The position numbers and the translations under genes are program-made. A DNA stretch of 64,000 nt, from NCBI GenBank assembly GCA_023442945.1, contig JAEZWW010000005.1:62001-126000 (forward strand). The letters run 5' to 3'. Below are positions 1 to 8,778 of the stretch, piece by piece (the stretch's first letter is position 1; each line of letters begins with the position of its first letter). The stretch is from Pseudomonadota bacterium. Lineage in GTDB: Bacteria; Pseudomonadota; Gammaproteobacteria; Burkholderiales; Burkholderiaceae_C. The notes beneath the pieces were generated by a model. The model was not told the origin of the DNA. It worked only from the letters and a program-made list of their open reading frames with translations, and searched no databases.

Positions 1-1
1 G

Positions 2-889
2 GGCAGCGTGACGGTCTTCACCGGCTCGCACAGCCACGGCCAAGGGCACGAGACCACGTTTGCACAGCTGGTCGCGGCGCGCCTGGGCCTGGACCCGAAC
101 AAGGTCGACGTGGTACACGGCGACACCGGGCGCGTGCCGTTTGGCATGGGCACCTACGGCAGCCGCTCGCTCAGCGTGGGTGGCACGGCCATCATGAAGG
201 CGCTGGACAAGATCGAGGCCAAGGCCAAGAAGATCGCCGCCCACCTGATGGAAGCCAGCGACGCCGACATCGACTTTGCCAACGGCGAATTCAGCGTCAA
301 GGGCACGGACAAGAAGATCCCGTTCGCCCAGGTGGCGCTGACGGCCTACGTGCCGCACAACTACCCGCTGGACAAGCTGGAGCCGGGCCTGAACGAAACC
401 GCGTTCTACGACCCGACCAACTTCACCTACCCGGCCGGCACCTACATCTGCGAGGTGGAGGTGGACCCCGACACCGGCGTCGTGCGCGTCGACCGCTTCA
501 GCGCGGTGGACGACTTCGGCGTCATCATCAACCCGATGATTGTCGAGGGCCAGGTGCACGGCGGCCTGGTGCAGGGCATGGGCCAGGCGCTGATGGAGCA
601 CGGCATCTACGACACCGAAACCGGCCAGCTGATGACCGGCAGCTTCATGGACTACACCATGCCGCGCGCGGCCGATTTCCCGGAATTCAAACTCGGCCAC
701 GTCTGCACGCCTTGCACGCACAACCCGATCGGCAGCAAAGGCTGTGGGGAGGCGGGGGCCATCGGCTCGCCACCCGCCGTCATCAACGCCGTGCTGGACG
801 CGCTCAAACCGCTGGGCGTGACCGAGCTCGACATGCCCGCCACCCCCAGCCGCGTCTGGACCGCCATTCAAGAAGCGCGCGCCGCTTAG
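2..889 (+). CDS. Molybdenum hydroxylase large subunit (CoxL/xanthine dehydrogenase type), C-terminal part
   Basis: This is the last ~295 codons of a molybdopterin-binding large subunit; the start lies upstream of the window and the reading frame is open from base 2. The fragment carries family features: the GSHSHGQGHET segment, YGSRSLSVGG, and near the end GCGEAGAIGSPPAVINA, which holds the conserved active-site Glu region (GEAG). Such subunits bind the Mo cofactor in cytoplasmic or membrane-attached heterotrimers with an FAD subunit and a 2Fe-2S subunit. The FAD subunit follows directly, giving the large-to-medium order known for form II-like enzymes. The segment that separates true CO dehydrogenase (AYxCSFR loop) from other hydroxylases is outside the window, so the substrate cannot be named. 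Confidence 0.93.
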   Translation, partial: GSVTVFTGSHSHGQGHETTFAQLVAARLGLDPNKVDVVHGDTGRVPFGMGTYGSRSLSVGGTAIMKALDKIEAKAKKIAAHLMEASDADIDFANGEFSVKGTDKKIPFAQVALTAYVPHNYPLDKLEPGLNETAFYDPTNFTYPAGTYICEVEVDPDTGVVRVDRFSAVDDFGVIINPMIVEGQVHGGLVQGMGQALMEHGIYDTETGQLMTGSFMDYTMPRAADFPEFKLGHVCTPCTHNPIGSKGCGEAGAIGSPPAVINAVLDALKPLGVTELDMPATPSRVWTAIQEARAA

Positions 890-903
890 AGGAGCACACC
901 ACC

Positions 904-1695
904 ATGTACGCATTCACCTTTGAACGCCCCGCCACCCAAGCCGACGCCGTCAAGCTGGCCCAGGCAGGTGGCAAGCCGCTGGCCGGCGGCCAGACCCTGC
1001 TGGCGTCGATGAAGCTGCGCCTGGCCGCGCCCGAACAGCTGGTGCACCTGGGCGCCATCAAGGAGCTGGCCGGCGTGCGCCAAGACGGCGACAGCCTCGT
1101 CATCGGCGCCATGACGCGCCACGCCGACGTGGCCAGCAACGCCGACGTGCAAGCCATGATCCCGGCGCTGGCCGCGCTGGCCGAAGGCATTGGCGACAAG
1201 CAGGTGCGGGCCATGGGCACCATCGGCGGCTCGCTCGCCAACAACGACCCCGCCGCCGACTACCCGGCTGCCGTGCTGGGCCTGGGCGCCACCGTCATCA
1301 CCACGCAGCGCGAGATCCCGGCCGACGACTACTTCCAAGGCATGTTCGCCACTGCGCTGGAAGACGGCGAGCTGATCACCGCCGTCCGTTTCCCCCAACC
1401 CAAGCGCGCCGCGTACATGAAGTTTCGCCAGCCGGCCTCGCTGTTCGCCTTGATTGGTGTGTTCGTCGCCGACACGGCCGATGGCGCGCGCGTGGCCGTG
1501 ACGGGCGGCGGCAACGGCGTGTTCCGCCACAGCGCGATGGAGCAGGCACTGGCCAAGAACTTCAGCGCCGACGCGCTGGCCGGTGTGACCACCAGCGCCG
1601 ACGACATGAACGGCGACCTGCACGGCAGCGCCGCCTACCGCGCCAACCTGGTTGGCGTGATGGCGCAGCGCGCGGTCGCCAAGGCGCTGGGCTGA
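904..1695 (+). CDS. FAD-binding medium subunit of molybdenum hydroxylase (CoxM-like)
   Basis: A 263-residue FAD-binding subunit that passes electrons between the Mo/2Fe-2S subunits and an acceptor. The FAD-binding motifs are clear: AGGQTLLASMKLRLA near residue 25 and TIGGSLANNDPAADYPA near residue 105. The start at 904 follows a GAGGAG Shine-Dalgarno 14 bases downstream of the large-subunit stop; longer upstream readings run back into that gene and lack homology. The length is slightly short for CoxM (about 285 residues) but both FAD loops and the C-terminal domain are present. It is cotranscribed with the large subunit; the small 2Fe-2S subunit is probably just upstream of the window. Confidence 0.93.
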   Translation: MYAFTFERPATQADAVKLAQAGGKPLAGGQTLLASMKLRLAAPEQLVHLGAIKELAGVRQDGDSLVIGAMTRHADVASNADVQAMIPALAALAEGIGDKQVRAMGTIGGSLANNDPAADYPAAVLGLGATVITTQREIPADDYFQGMFATALEDGELITAVRFPQPKRAAYMKFRQPASLFALIGVFVADTADGARVAVTGGGNGVFRHSAMEQALAKNFSADALAGVTTSADDMNGDLHGSAAYRANLVGVMAQRAVAKALG

Positions 1696-1796
1696 GCGCG
1701 CGGGCAGGGCGGCGCAGCGCGTCGCACGCAGACGGTGCACTGCGCCCGCGCCGGTCACCCCCGGCGCGGCAGGGCTATTGATTTTTGGGTCAAATT

Positions 1797-1845
1797 GGCC
1801 TTCTGCCCTACAACCATCTGCGCGGCCAGCTATCAAAATAAAAGC
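1797..1845 (+). repeat. Dispersed repeat, copy 1 (upstream of coxD)
   Basis: A copy of the dispersed repeat described at 26816. It carries the core GCCCTACAACCATCTGCG and the GGCCAGCTATC end. It fills the gap between the medium-subunit gene and the MoxR-type ATPase gene, and the ATG of the latter follows directly at 1846, leaving no normal Shine-Dalgarno. Confidence 0.85.
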
Positions 1846-2760
1846 ATGAACGACCCGACCCCCACGTCGGCCACCGCCTCCATCGACGCCCTGGTCGCCG
1901 CCTTGGAGCGCGCCGGCTACTTCGCCGACCGGCGCTTGGCCACGGCCGCCTTCCTGGCGCTGAAACTGGGGCGCCCGCTGCTGCTCGAAGGCGAACCCGG
2001 CGTCGGCAAGACCGAGTTGGCCAAGGCGCTGGCCGAGGTGCTCAGCCGCGAGCTGATCCGTCTGCAGTGCTACGACGGGCTGGAGCAGCGCGAGGCGCTG
2101 TACGAATGGAATTACGCCGCGCAACTGCTGCACCTCAGAGCAGCAGAAGGCAAAGCCCCCGCCGACGAAATCGAGCAGGAGGTCTACCAGCCGCGCTACC
2201 TCATCCGCCGCCCGCTGCTGCAGGCGCTGCAGGCACCGCCTCCTGGCGCCGTGCTGCTGATCGACGAGGTCGACCGCGCCGACGAGCCGTTCGAGGCCTT
2301 TCTGCTCGAATACCTGGGCGAATACCAGGTCAGCATCCCCGAATTGGGCACCGTGCGCGCCGTGGTGCCGCCCGTCACCGTGCTGACCAGCAACCGCACG
2401 CGCGAGCTGAACGACGCCGTCAAGCGCCGCTGCCTCTACCACTGGCTGGACTACCCGGAGCCCGAACGCGAACTGGCCATCGTTCGCGCCCGCGTACCCG
2501 AAGCGCCCAAAGCCCTGGCCGACCAGGTCGCCGACTTCGTGCATCGCCTGCGCAGCACGCCGCACGCCGAGCTGTTCCAGCGCGCGCCTGGCATCGCCGA
2601 GAGCGTGGAATGGGCCAAGGCCCTGGTCGCGCTGGACGCGTTGCAGCTCGACCCCGAGCTGGTGCAGGACACCGCCGGCGTGCTGTTCAAGCAGCGCGAA
2701 GACGTCGCCGCGCTGATGGCCGACGTCATCCGCGAAGCGCTGGCGCCCGCGCCGGCATAA
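1846..2760 (+). CDS. MoxR-family AAA+ ATPase (CoxD-like)
   Basis: A 304-residue AAA+ ATPase of the MoxR class. Walker A is GEPGVGKT (residues 49-56), Walker B is VLLIDEVDRAD (about 139-149), and the sensor/arginine region TSNRTRELNDAVKRRCLYHW follows. In Mo-hydroxylase clusters CoxD works with the VWA protein CoxE to mature the active site, for example sulfuration of the Mo/Cu centre; here CoxE follows 9 bases downstream. The start at 1846 was chosen because homology begins there (MNDPTPTSATASIDALVAAL). A dispersed repeat occupies the 5' flank, so translation signals are unusual. Function is inferred from family and context. Confidence 0.92.
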   Translation: MNDPTPTSATASIDALVAALERAGYFADRRLATAAFLALKLGRPLLLEGEPGVGKTELAKALAEVLSRELIRLQCYDGLEQREALYEWNYAAQLLHLRAAEGKAPADEIEQEVYQPRYLIRRPLLQALQAPPPGAVLLIDEVDRADEPFEAFLLEYLGEYQVSIPELGTVRAVVPPVTVLTSNRTRELNDAVKRRCLYHWLDYPEPERELAIVRARVPEAPKALADQVADFVHRLRSTPHAELFQRAPGIAESVEWAKALVALDALQLDPELVQDTAGVLFKQREDVAALMADVIREALAPAPA

Positions 2761-2769
2761 GGCCCCGTC

Positions 2770-3975
2770 ATGCTGCTTGGCGACGCCCGCACCGGCAAGC
2801 TGGCCGACAACCTGACGGCCTTTGGCCGCACCCTGCGCCGCGCCGGCGTGCCGGTGGACGCATCGCGCATGGCGCTGGCGCAGCAGGCGCTGCAGTGCGT
2901 GGGCGTGGACCGACGCAGCGACGTCAGCGCCGCGCTCGAAGCCGTGCTGATCGGCCGCGAGCAAGATCGCGCCGTCTTCCGTGAGCTGTTCGACGCCTTC
3001 TTCCGCGACCCGGAACTCGCCAACAAGCTGCTGTCGCAAATGCTGCCGCGCGCCGAAGGACAGGCTGACGGCCCACGCCAGCGACCGCGCGTCAGGGAAG
3101 CACTGCAGCCACCCAAACCCGCCGCCGCAAGGCCGCCCGTGGCGCCTGAAAAAGAATTCCAGTTTGACGCCGCGATGACGGCCAGCGACCTGGCGCGGCT
3201 GCGCCACGCCGACTTCAACCAGTTGTCCGCCAGCGAATACCGCCTGGTCGAACGCCTGGCGCGCGACATCCGCCTGCCGCTGCCCACCGTGCGGTCGCGC
3301 CGGGTGCGCGCCAGCGGCCGCGGGCCGCGCGTGCACTGGGGCCGCACCTTGCATGAGGCCGCGCGCACCGGCGGTGAGGTGATGGCGCTGCACCGCCTGC
3401 AACGGCGCCAGCAACCGCTGCCGCTGCTGGTGCTGGTCGACGTGTCGGGCTCGATGGAGCGTTACGCGCGCCTGCTGCTGGCTTTTTTGCACGCCGCCAC
3501 GCGCCAGGTCGATGGCCGGCGCGTGCAGCGCGACGTGTTCGCCTTCGGCATGCAGCTGACCGACTTGACGGCCGCGTTTGCCGAAGCCGAAACCGACGCC
3601 ATGCTGCTGCGCGCGGGCGCGGCCATCACCGACTTTGCCGGCGGCACGCACCTGGGCGACGCCATCGCCGCGCTGCGCCACGGCCACGCGCGCCGCCTGG
3701 TCGGGCGGCGCACGCTGGTGCTGCTGGTCAGCGACGGGCTGGACACGGGCGACGCCGAACAGCTCGGGCGTGAACTCGGCTGGCTCAAGCGCCACAGCCG
3801 GGCGCTGCTGTGGCTCAACCCGCTGCTGCGCTACGACGCCTACGCCCCCATCGCGCGCGGCGCGACCCAGCTGCATCGCGCGGCCGACGGCATGCTGGCC
3901 GTGCACAACATCGACAAACTGCAGGACCTGGCCGCGGGCATCGCGGCGCTCCTGCGCCAACCATCCCACCGTTAA
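2770..3975 (+). CDS. VWA domain protein (CoxE-like)
   Basis: A 401-residue protein with a C-terminal von Willebrand A domain. The MIDAS motif DVSGSM sits at about residue 224, and a downstream GGTHLGDAI segment supplies the metal-coordinating Thr. The N-terminal half is the helical, Arg- and Pro-rich region usual for CoxE proteins. It lies 9 bases after the MoxR ATPase, the standard MoxR-VWA pair; the two are thought to act as a chaperone machine on the Mo enzyme. No signal peptide is visible, so it is cytoplasmic. No sequence oddity was noted. Confidence 0.92.
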   Translation: MLLGDARTGKLADNLTAFGRTLRRAGVPVDASRMALAQQALQCVGVDRRSDVSAALEAVLIGREQDRAVFRELFDAFFRDPELANKLLSQMLPRAEGQADGPRQRPRVREALQPPKPAAARPPVAPEKEFQFDAAMTASDLARLRHADFNQLSASEYRLVERLARDIRLPLPTVRSRRVRASGRGPRVHWGRTLHEAARTGGEVMALHRLQRRQQPLPLLVLVDVSGSMERYARLLLAFLHAATRQVDGRRVQRDVFAFGMQLTDLTAAFAEAETDAMLLRAGAAITDFAGGTHLGDAIAALRHGHARRLVGRRTLVLLVSDGLDTGDAEQLGRELGWLKRHSRALLWLNPLLRYDAYAPIARGATQLHRAADGMLAVHNIDKLQDLAAGIAALLRQPSHR

Positions 3976-3994
3976 CCCACCGAGGAGTACCCCC

Positions 3995-4543
3995 ATGGAC
4001 ATGCAAGGCAGCCGCGCGCTATCCGTCACCCAGCAGCAAGCCTGGGAAGCGCTGAACGACCCCGAGGTGCTCAAGCTCTGCATCCCCGGTTGCGACAGCA
4101 TCGAATCCACCGGCGACAACGCCTACGCCCTGGTCAACGGCATCAAGGTCGGCCCGGTGTCGGCCAAGTTCAAAGGCAACCTGCAGCTGACCGACATCCA
4201 GGCGCCCGACAGCTATACCATCAATTTCGACGGCAACGGCGGCGCCGCCGGCTTTGGCAAGGGCAGTGCCAAGGTCACGCTGACGCCGCAGGGCGAAGGC
4301 TGCGAGCTGGGCTACACCGTCAACGCGCAGGTCGGCGGCAAGATCGCGCAAGTCGGGCAGCGCCTGATCGACGGCGTGGCCAAGTCCATGGCCGAAACCT
4401 TCTTCAAGCGCTTTGACGAAGAAATGCAGCGCCGCTACCCGTCTGACAACGCCGGTGACGGCGAGAAAGAAGAGCCCGGCAAGCTCAAGAAGATGTGGTC
4501 CAAACTGACCGGCAGCGACAAGGACGAGGCCGCCGCCGACTAA
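3995..4543 (+). CDS. CoxG-like SRPBCC protein
   Basis: A 182-residue CoxG-family protein with a START/SRPBCC-type fold. The N-terminus (MDMQGSRALSVTQQQAWEALNDPEVLKLCIPGCDSIE) is characteristic, as is the later KIAQVGQRLIDGVAKSMAETFFKRF segment. The tail is rich in Lys, Glu and Asp. CoxG has been linked to membrane association of the Mo hydroxylase. The start at 3995 has a GAGGAG Shine-Dalgarno; it lies 19 bases after coxE and 20 bases before the XdhC gene, consistent with one operon. Confidence 0.9.
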   Translation: MDMQGSRALSVTQQQAWEALNDPEVLKLCIPGCDSIESTGDNAYALVNGIKVGPVSAKFKGNLQLTDIQAPDSYTINFDGNGGAAGFGKGSAKVTLTPQGEGCELGYTVNAQVGGKIAQVGQRLIDGVAKSMAETFFKRFDEEMQRRYPSDNAGDGEKEEPGKLKKMWSKLTGSDKDEAAAD

Positions 4544-4563
4544 GCGCAAGGAGACAGCAGGCC

Positions 4564-5610
4564 ATGGAAAACCTAGACGTCACCGTGCTGCGGGCGCTGC
4601 GCGATTGGCGCGCCGCCGGCCACCACGCGCTGATGGCGACCGTGGTGCGCACCTGGGGTTCGTCACCGCGGCCCGTGGGCTCCATCATGGCGCTGGACCA
4701 GGGCGGCGCGGTGGTCGGCTCGGTCTCGGGCGGCTGCATCGAAGACGACCTGATCGCGCGCTACACCCACGCTGCCGCGGCCGATGCGCTGAAGGCCGCG
4801 CCCGGCGGCGCGCCGCAGTTCGTCAAATACGGCATCAGCGCTGATGAAGCTCACCGCTTCGGCCTGCCGTGCGGTGGCACGCTGGAGTTGCTGCTGGAGT
4901 TCGACCCCGACGCCACCGCGCTGGCCGATTTGGTGCAGCAACTGGAAGCGGGCGGCCTGGTGCAGCGCAGCGTCGATTTGCAAACCGGCCAGGTCTGCCT
5001 GACGCCCACCGCCGCGCCCGCAGCGCTCAGCCGTACGGAGAGCGAGCTGACCAACACCTTCGGCCCCGAGTACCGCATGCTGATCATCGGTGCCGGGCAG
5101 ATGAGCGAATACCTGGCGACCATGGCGCAGTTCTGCGGTTTTTCGGTCACCGTGTGCGACCCGCGCGAGGAATACCGCGGCGGCTGGAGCGTGGCCGGCA
5201 CGCGTGTCCTGTCCGACATGCCGGACGACGTGGTCACCGCCTTCCAGCCCGACCGCCGCAGCTGCGTGATCGCGCTGACACACGACCCCAAGCTGGACGA
5301 CCTGGCGCTGCTGGAGGCGCTGAACAGCGAGGCCTTCTACATCGGCGCTTTGGGCAGCCGGCGCAACAACGCGGCACGGCGCCAGCGCCTGATCGAGCAT
5401 TTCGACCAGACCGAAGAAAGCCTGCGGCGCCTGCGCGGCCCGGTCGGCATCTACATCGGCAGCAAGACGCCGCCGGAGATCGCCGTCAGCGTCATGGCCG
5501 AGGTGCTGGCCGTCAAGAACGGGCTGGCGCTGCCGCGCGAGCTGAACGTGGCCCACTTCAAGGACCAGCACGGCGTGGCCGGCGCGGGCTCGGCCTGCAC
5601 CGTGGGCTGA
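4564..5610 (+). CDS. XdhC/CoxI family maturation protein
   Basis: A 348-residue XdhC/CoxI-type protein. The N-terminal XdhC domain has TWGSSPRPVGSIMAL and SGGCIEDDL; the C-terminal Rossmann domain begins IIGAGQMSEYLATMAQF at about residue 177. The family binds molybdenum cofactor, aids its sulfuration and inserts it into hydroxylases. The start at 4564 follows AAGGAGACAGCAGGCC. It sits between coxG and a MobA-like transferase, both of which also serve Mo enzyme assembly, and its stop is immediately followed by the next start. Confidence 0.92.
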   Translation: MENLDVTVLRALRDWRAAGHHALMATVVRTWGSSPRPVGSIMALDQGGAVVGSVSGGCIEDDLIARYTHAAAADALKAAPGGAPQFVKYGISADEAHRFGLPCGGTLELLLEFDPDATALADLVQQLEAGGLVQRSVDLQTGQVCLTPTAAPAALSRTESELTNTFGPEYRMLIIGAGQMSEYLATMAQFCGFSVTVCDPREEYRGGWSVAGTRVLSDMPDDVVTAFQPDRRSCVIALTHDPKLDDLALLEALNSEAFYIGALGSRRNNAARRQRLIEHFDQTEESLRRLRGPVGIYIGSKTPPEIAVSVMAEVLAVKNGLALPRELNVAHFKDQHGVAGAGSACTVG

Positions 5611-6294
5611 GTGGCCAGCGCCGCCGCGCACGCCTTGCCGGACCACGGCGTTGCCGCCATCGTCATGGCAGCCGGCGCCGGCCGGCGCATGGGCGGGCGG
5701 CCGAAGGCGCTGCTGCAGCGCGATGGCGAAAGCCTGCTGGCGCGCCAGATCCGCCTGCTGCAGGAAGCCGGTATCCACCAGGCGGTGGTCGTGCTCGGCC
5801 ACCACGCCGAGCGCCTGCAGCCGGTCGTGGCGCAACTGGCGGCCGACCATCCCGCGCTGGAGCTGCGCAGCACCTACAACCCGCGTCCAGACGACGGCCC
5901 GGGCGGCTCGCTGCGCTGCGGGCTGGTCGCGTTGCCGCCTGCGCAGGACGGCGTGCTGGTGCTGCTGGCCGATCAGCCGCTGCTGGAGGTGGACGACTTG
6001 CGCGCCGTGCTGGCCGCGTGGCGTGACCGGCCCGCCGCCATCGACCTGGTCGTGCCCACGCACGCCGGCCAGCCGGGCCACCCGCTGGTCTTCGGGCCCG
6101 CGGTGCGCGCGGCGGTGCAGGGCGCCGCCGACGCCACCGGCGTGCGCGAATGGCGGCGCGCCCACGCCGAGCGCGTGCAGGCGTTGGCGCTGGACCACGC
6201 GCGCTGCAGCACCGACATCGACACGCCGCAAGACCTGATCCGCCTGCGCGACGCGCTGGGCGCGGATTTGCGCTGGCCGGCAGGTGATTTTTGA
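5611..6294 (+). CDS. MobA-like nucleotidyltransferase (molybdenum cofactor)
   Basis: A 227-residue NTP-transferase of the MobA/MocA type. The nucleotide-binding signature is VMAAGAGRRMGGRPKALLQ near residue 17, and the LLADQPLLE metal site is near residue 115. In Mo-hydroxylase operons this family makes the molybdopterin cytosine dinucleotide form of the cofactor, which fits its place directly after xdhC. It begins with GTG at 5611, right after the xdhC stop codon, implying translational coupling. It closes the operon; a dispersed repeat follows. Nucleotide specificity (CTP or GTP) cannot be told from sequence alone. Confidence 0.88.
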   Translation: MASAAAHALPDHGVAAIVMAAGAGRRMGGRPKALLQRDGESLLARQIRLLQEAGIHQAVVVLGHHAERLQPVVAQLAADHPALELRSTYNPRPDDGPGGSLRCGLVALPPAQDGVLVLLADQPLLEVDDLRAVLAAWRDRPAAIDLVVPTHAGQPGHPLVFGPAVRAAVQGAADATGVREWRRAHAERVQALALDHARCSTDIDTPQDLIRLRDALGADLRWPAGDF

Positions 6295-6355
6295 AAGAAA
6301 TCGGGCTTTAGCCCTAGATGGATCTGCGCGACCAGCTATCTAAATAATAGCAAAT
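6289..6355 (+). repeat. Dispersed repeat, copy 2 (after the Mo-hydroxylase operon)
   Basis: Copy of the dispersed repeat, with TTTTTGAAAGAAATCGGGC at one end and GCGCGACCAGCTATC at the other. It begins at the stop codon of the MobA-like gene and runs into the convergent intergenic region before the TonB receptor gene. Confidence 0.8.
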
Positions 6356-6454
6356 GGTTGCGGAGCCATCCAGACGAAAAACCAGGGCAGTGGGGACGGC
6401 ACGCACGCACCGCCATGGGTCATGGTCTGGCAAGACCTTGTACGCCATCGGCCC

Positions 6455-6485
6455 AGCGCCCGACGCCGAGGCTGCGTCGGGCGCT
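6455..6485 (-). terminator. Perfect 12-bp hairpin downstream of the TonB receptor
   Basis: The arms AGCGCCCGACGC (6455-6466) and GCGTCGGGCGCT (6474-6485) flank a 7-base loop. The hairpin lies 13 bases beyond the receptor stop codon on the minus strand and between convergent genes. There is no U-run after it, so it may be a 3' stabilising hairpin or a Rho-assisted terminator rather than a classic intrinsic one. Confidence 0.5.
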
Positions 6486-6497
6486 GCCGGGCGACCC

Positions 6498-8669
6498 TCA
6501 GAACTTCACGTCCGCCCGCAGCCAGAGCGTGCGTCCGGGCTCGTTGATCCGCACGCCGCCCGGAAAGCCCAAGTCCGCGTTGCCCGCCAGGTTCAGGTGC
6601 TCGGCGTAGGTCTTGTCGAACAGGTTGTCCACGCCCACGGCCAGCTTGACCTGCTTGTTGATGCGGTAGCCGGCGTGCAGTGAAAACACGCCAAAGCCGG
6701 CGCTGGTCCCCAGGTCCTGGCCGACCACGTTGCCTTCACCCTTGGCGATGCGCCGCTGCGCCGCCACCAGGCGCCACAGCGCGCCGGCGCTCCACGGGCC
6801 TTGGGCGTAGTCCAGGCCCAGCTTGGCTTCCAGCGGCGGCACCTGCGGCAGCGGGCGGCCGTCGCTGGTGTTGCGGCCCCAGTTGTAGGCCAGCGTGCCT
6901 TGCACCGTCCAGGCGTCGCCCAGGCGGTGGCTGCCGCCCAGCTCGGCGCCCGCCGTACGCGCATTCACGTTGCGCACGGCCGAACCCATGCCCTGGTAGT
7001 TGAACAGGATGTAGTCCTGCACGCGCCCGACGTAGGCCGAGGCCCAGAGCTGCGACATGGTGGATTTCCAATTCACGCCGGCGTCCAGCTGCGTGGTTTT
7101 TTCAGGCTTCAGACTGCCGAAAGCGTTGCCTTTGCCGGCCGCGCTGTTGCTGGGCGAGATCAGCTCCCAGTAGTCGGGAAAGCGCTGCACGTGGCCGATG
7201 CCGACGTAGGCGGTGGCCCCTTCGGCCAGTTGGTGTTCCCAGCGCAGGAAGCCGCTGGGCAAGGCCTTGCGCTGGCGGTGGTTGCTGGGCGCGGGCGCGG
7301 CAGGGCCCCCCATGTCCATGGCGCGCGCGGCGGACATGCCGCCCATGCCGCCCATGCCGCCGCCCATGTCTCCCGTGCCATGCCCGCCCATGTCACCGCC
7401 GCCCATGCCCCCCATGCCATCAGCGTCGGCCGGGTAGCGCCAGGCCTCGGCGCGGTCCAGGCGCAGACCGCCGACCCAGCGCGTGTCGGCCGAGGCGCGC
7501 CACGTCGCTTCGGCGAACACACCGGTCTGGTTGAAGCGCGCGTCGCGCCGCCACGCCTGGGTGCTGTAGGGGCGCATGGGCGTGCCGTTGCGCACGTCGT
7601 GTGGGCTGCGGGTGAAGTCCAGGCCCGTGACGACCGACACGGTATCGCTGGGCGCCAGCGTGGCCGCCACGCGCCCACCGGTCGTGGTGCGTCGCACGTT
7701 GCTGGCCATGCCGCCGGCCATCATCCCGGTGCTGGGCGGCGTGCGCAGGGTGAAGTTGTCCATCACGTGGTCGGCCTGGTTGCGGTAGAGCTGCGCCTCC
7801 AGTTGGGGGAACCACGCCGCGATGTGCTGCTTTTCAAAGCGCAGGGCGAAGCTTTCGCGCTTGAACTGCGTGCCGTCCATGCCGCGGCCACCATAGCGCG
7901 CCTCGCCGTCGCTGGCGCCGGCGCTCAGCTCGACCAGTGTGTACGCGTCGGGCGTCCAGCCCAGGGCGACGTCGGCGTTCCATTTGTTCCAGGCCGACGG
8001 CACGCGCTGGCCGCGCCCGTCCTTGTAGTCGCCGCTGTGCGACCGGTTGGCGGTGGCGCGCAGGTACAGCTGCTCGTTGCCGGCTTCGAAATCGGCCGTC
8101 TGGTCGTTGCGCCCGGCGCTGGCGCCCTGCAAGGTGCCGGTGAAATGCACCGGGCCGTCGCTGAAATCGGGCCGTTCGCGGTCAAAACGCACCACGCCCG
8201 CCGAGGCACCCGGTCCCCAGACGACGGTCTGCGGGCCCTTGACCACGGTCAGCAAATCGAAGGTCTCGGGCGAAATGTAGGAGCTGGGCGAGTCCATGCG
8301 CACCGGGCAGGCGCCGACCATCTGTGTGCCGTTGGTCAGCAACGGCAGGCGCGAGCCGAACTGGCCACGGAACACCGGGTCGCTGTTGGAGCCGCCGCTG
8401 CGGATGGCCGAAAAGCCGGGAATCGTCTTGAGGTAGTCGGCCGCGTCGCTGGCCGGCACGGGTTGGCGCGGCTGCTTGGGATCGGCCACGATCTGCGCCG
8501 GCGAATGGTCGTGCACGGCGGTGACCACCACGTCGGGCAACGACGGGGCGTCGCCGGCAGGGTCGTCGGCCGCGTGGGCAACGCCGGCCAGCAGCGCCAG
8601 GCAGGCCAGCGCGCAGGGGGTGAGGGCGGGGCGCGCACGCGCGGCCCCAGGCAAGAAAACGGTGGTCAT
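6498..8669 (-). CDS. TonB-dependent copper receptor (OprC/NosA type)
   Basis: A 723-residue outer-membrane receptor: signal peptide (residues 1-33, ending AHA), plug domain with the KGPQTVVWGPGASAGVV segment (about 144-160), then a beta-barrel ending in a Phe-terminated strand. The plug contains C121-P-V-R-M125 and the barrel contains H301-V-M303, matching the CxxxM and HxM copper ligands I recall from Pseudomonas OprC. A Met/Gly-rich loop (residues 419-453), plausible as a copper-binding extracellular loop, is extra. The start at 8669 gives the signal peptide; no good Shine-Dalgarno is visible. A DUF2946 gene lies upstream on the same strand, a pairing I associate with copper uptake. Confidence 0.9.
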   Translation of the reverse strand: MTTVFLPGAARARPALTPCALACLALLAGVAHAADDPAGDAPSLPDVVVTAVHDHSPAQIVADPKQPRQPVPASDAADYLKTIPGFSAIRSGGSNSDPVFRGQFGSRLPLLTNGTQMVGACPVRMDSPSSYISPETFDLLTVVKGPQTVVWGPGASAGVVRFDRERPDFSDGPVHFTGTLQGASAGRNDQTADFEAGNEQLYLRATANRSHSGDYKDGRGQRVPSAWNKWNADVALGWTPDAYTLVELSAGASDGEARYGGRGMDGTQFKRESFALRFEKQHIAAWFPQLEAQLYRNQADHVMDNFTLRTPPSTGMMAGGMASNVRRTTTGGRVAATLAPSDTVSVVTGLDFTRSPHDVRNGTPMRPYSTQAWRRDARFNQTGVFAEATWRASADTRWVGGLRLDRAEAWRYPADADGMGGMGGGDMGGHGTGDMGGGMGGMGGMSAARAMDMGGPAAPAPSNHRQRKALPSGFLRWEHQLAEGATAYVGIGHVQRFPDYWELISPSNSAAGKGNAFGSLKPEKTTQLDAGVNWKSTMSQLWASAYVGRVQDYILFNYQGMGSAVRNVNARTAGAELGGSHRLGDAWTVQGTLAYNWGRNTSDGRPLPQVPPLEAKLGLDYAQGPWSAGALWRLVAAQRRIAKGEGNVVGQDLGTSAGFGVFSLHAGYRINKQVKLAVGVDNLFDKTYAEHLNLAGNADLGFPGGVRINEPGRTLWLRADVKF

Positions 8670-8778
8670 GAAGAGGTGACATCCACGCCCGAACGCCGGC
8701 CCCGCGCCTCGGCGCGCGCCGCATTCGGACAGACAAGGGAAAACCGCGCCCCGCCGTCGGGCCGGAACGCAAGAAAAG

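Noticed and set aside
2..889. Calling the first gene a true CO dehydrogenase
   Set aside because: The diagnostic active-site loop lies outside the window, and the large-to-medium gene order fits form II-like enzymes.
886..4119. A 1077-codon open frame on the minus strand opposite the Mo-hydroxylase operon
   Set aside because: Composition is Gln/His/Gly/Val/Ala-rich without any domain, as expected from the antisense of GC-rich genes; the plus-strand genes here have clear motifs.
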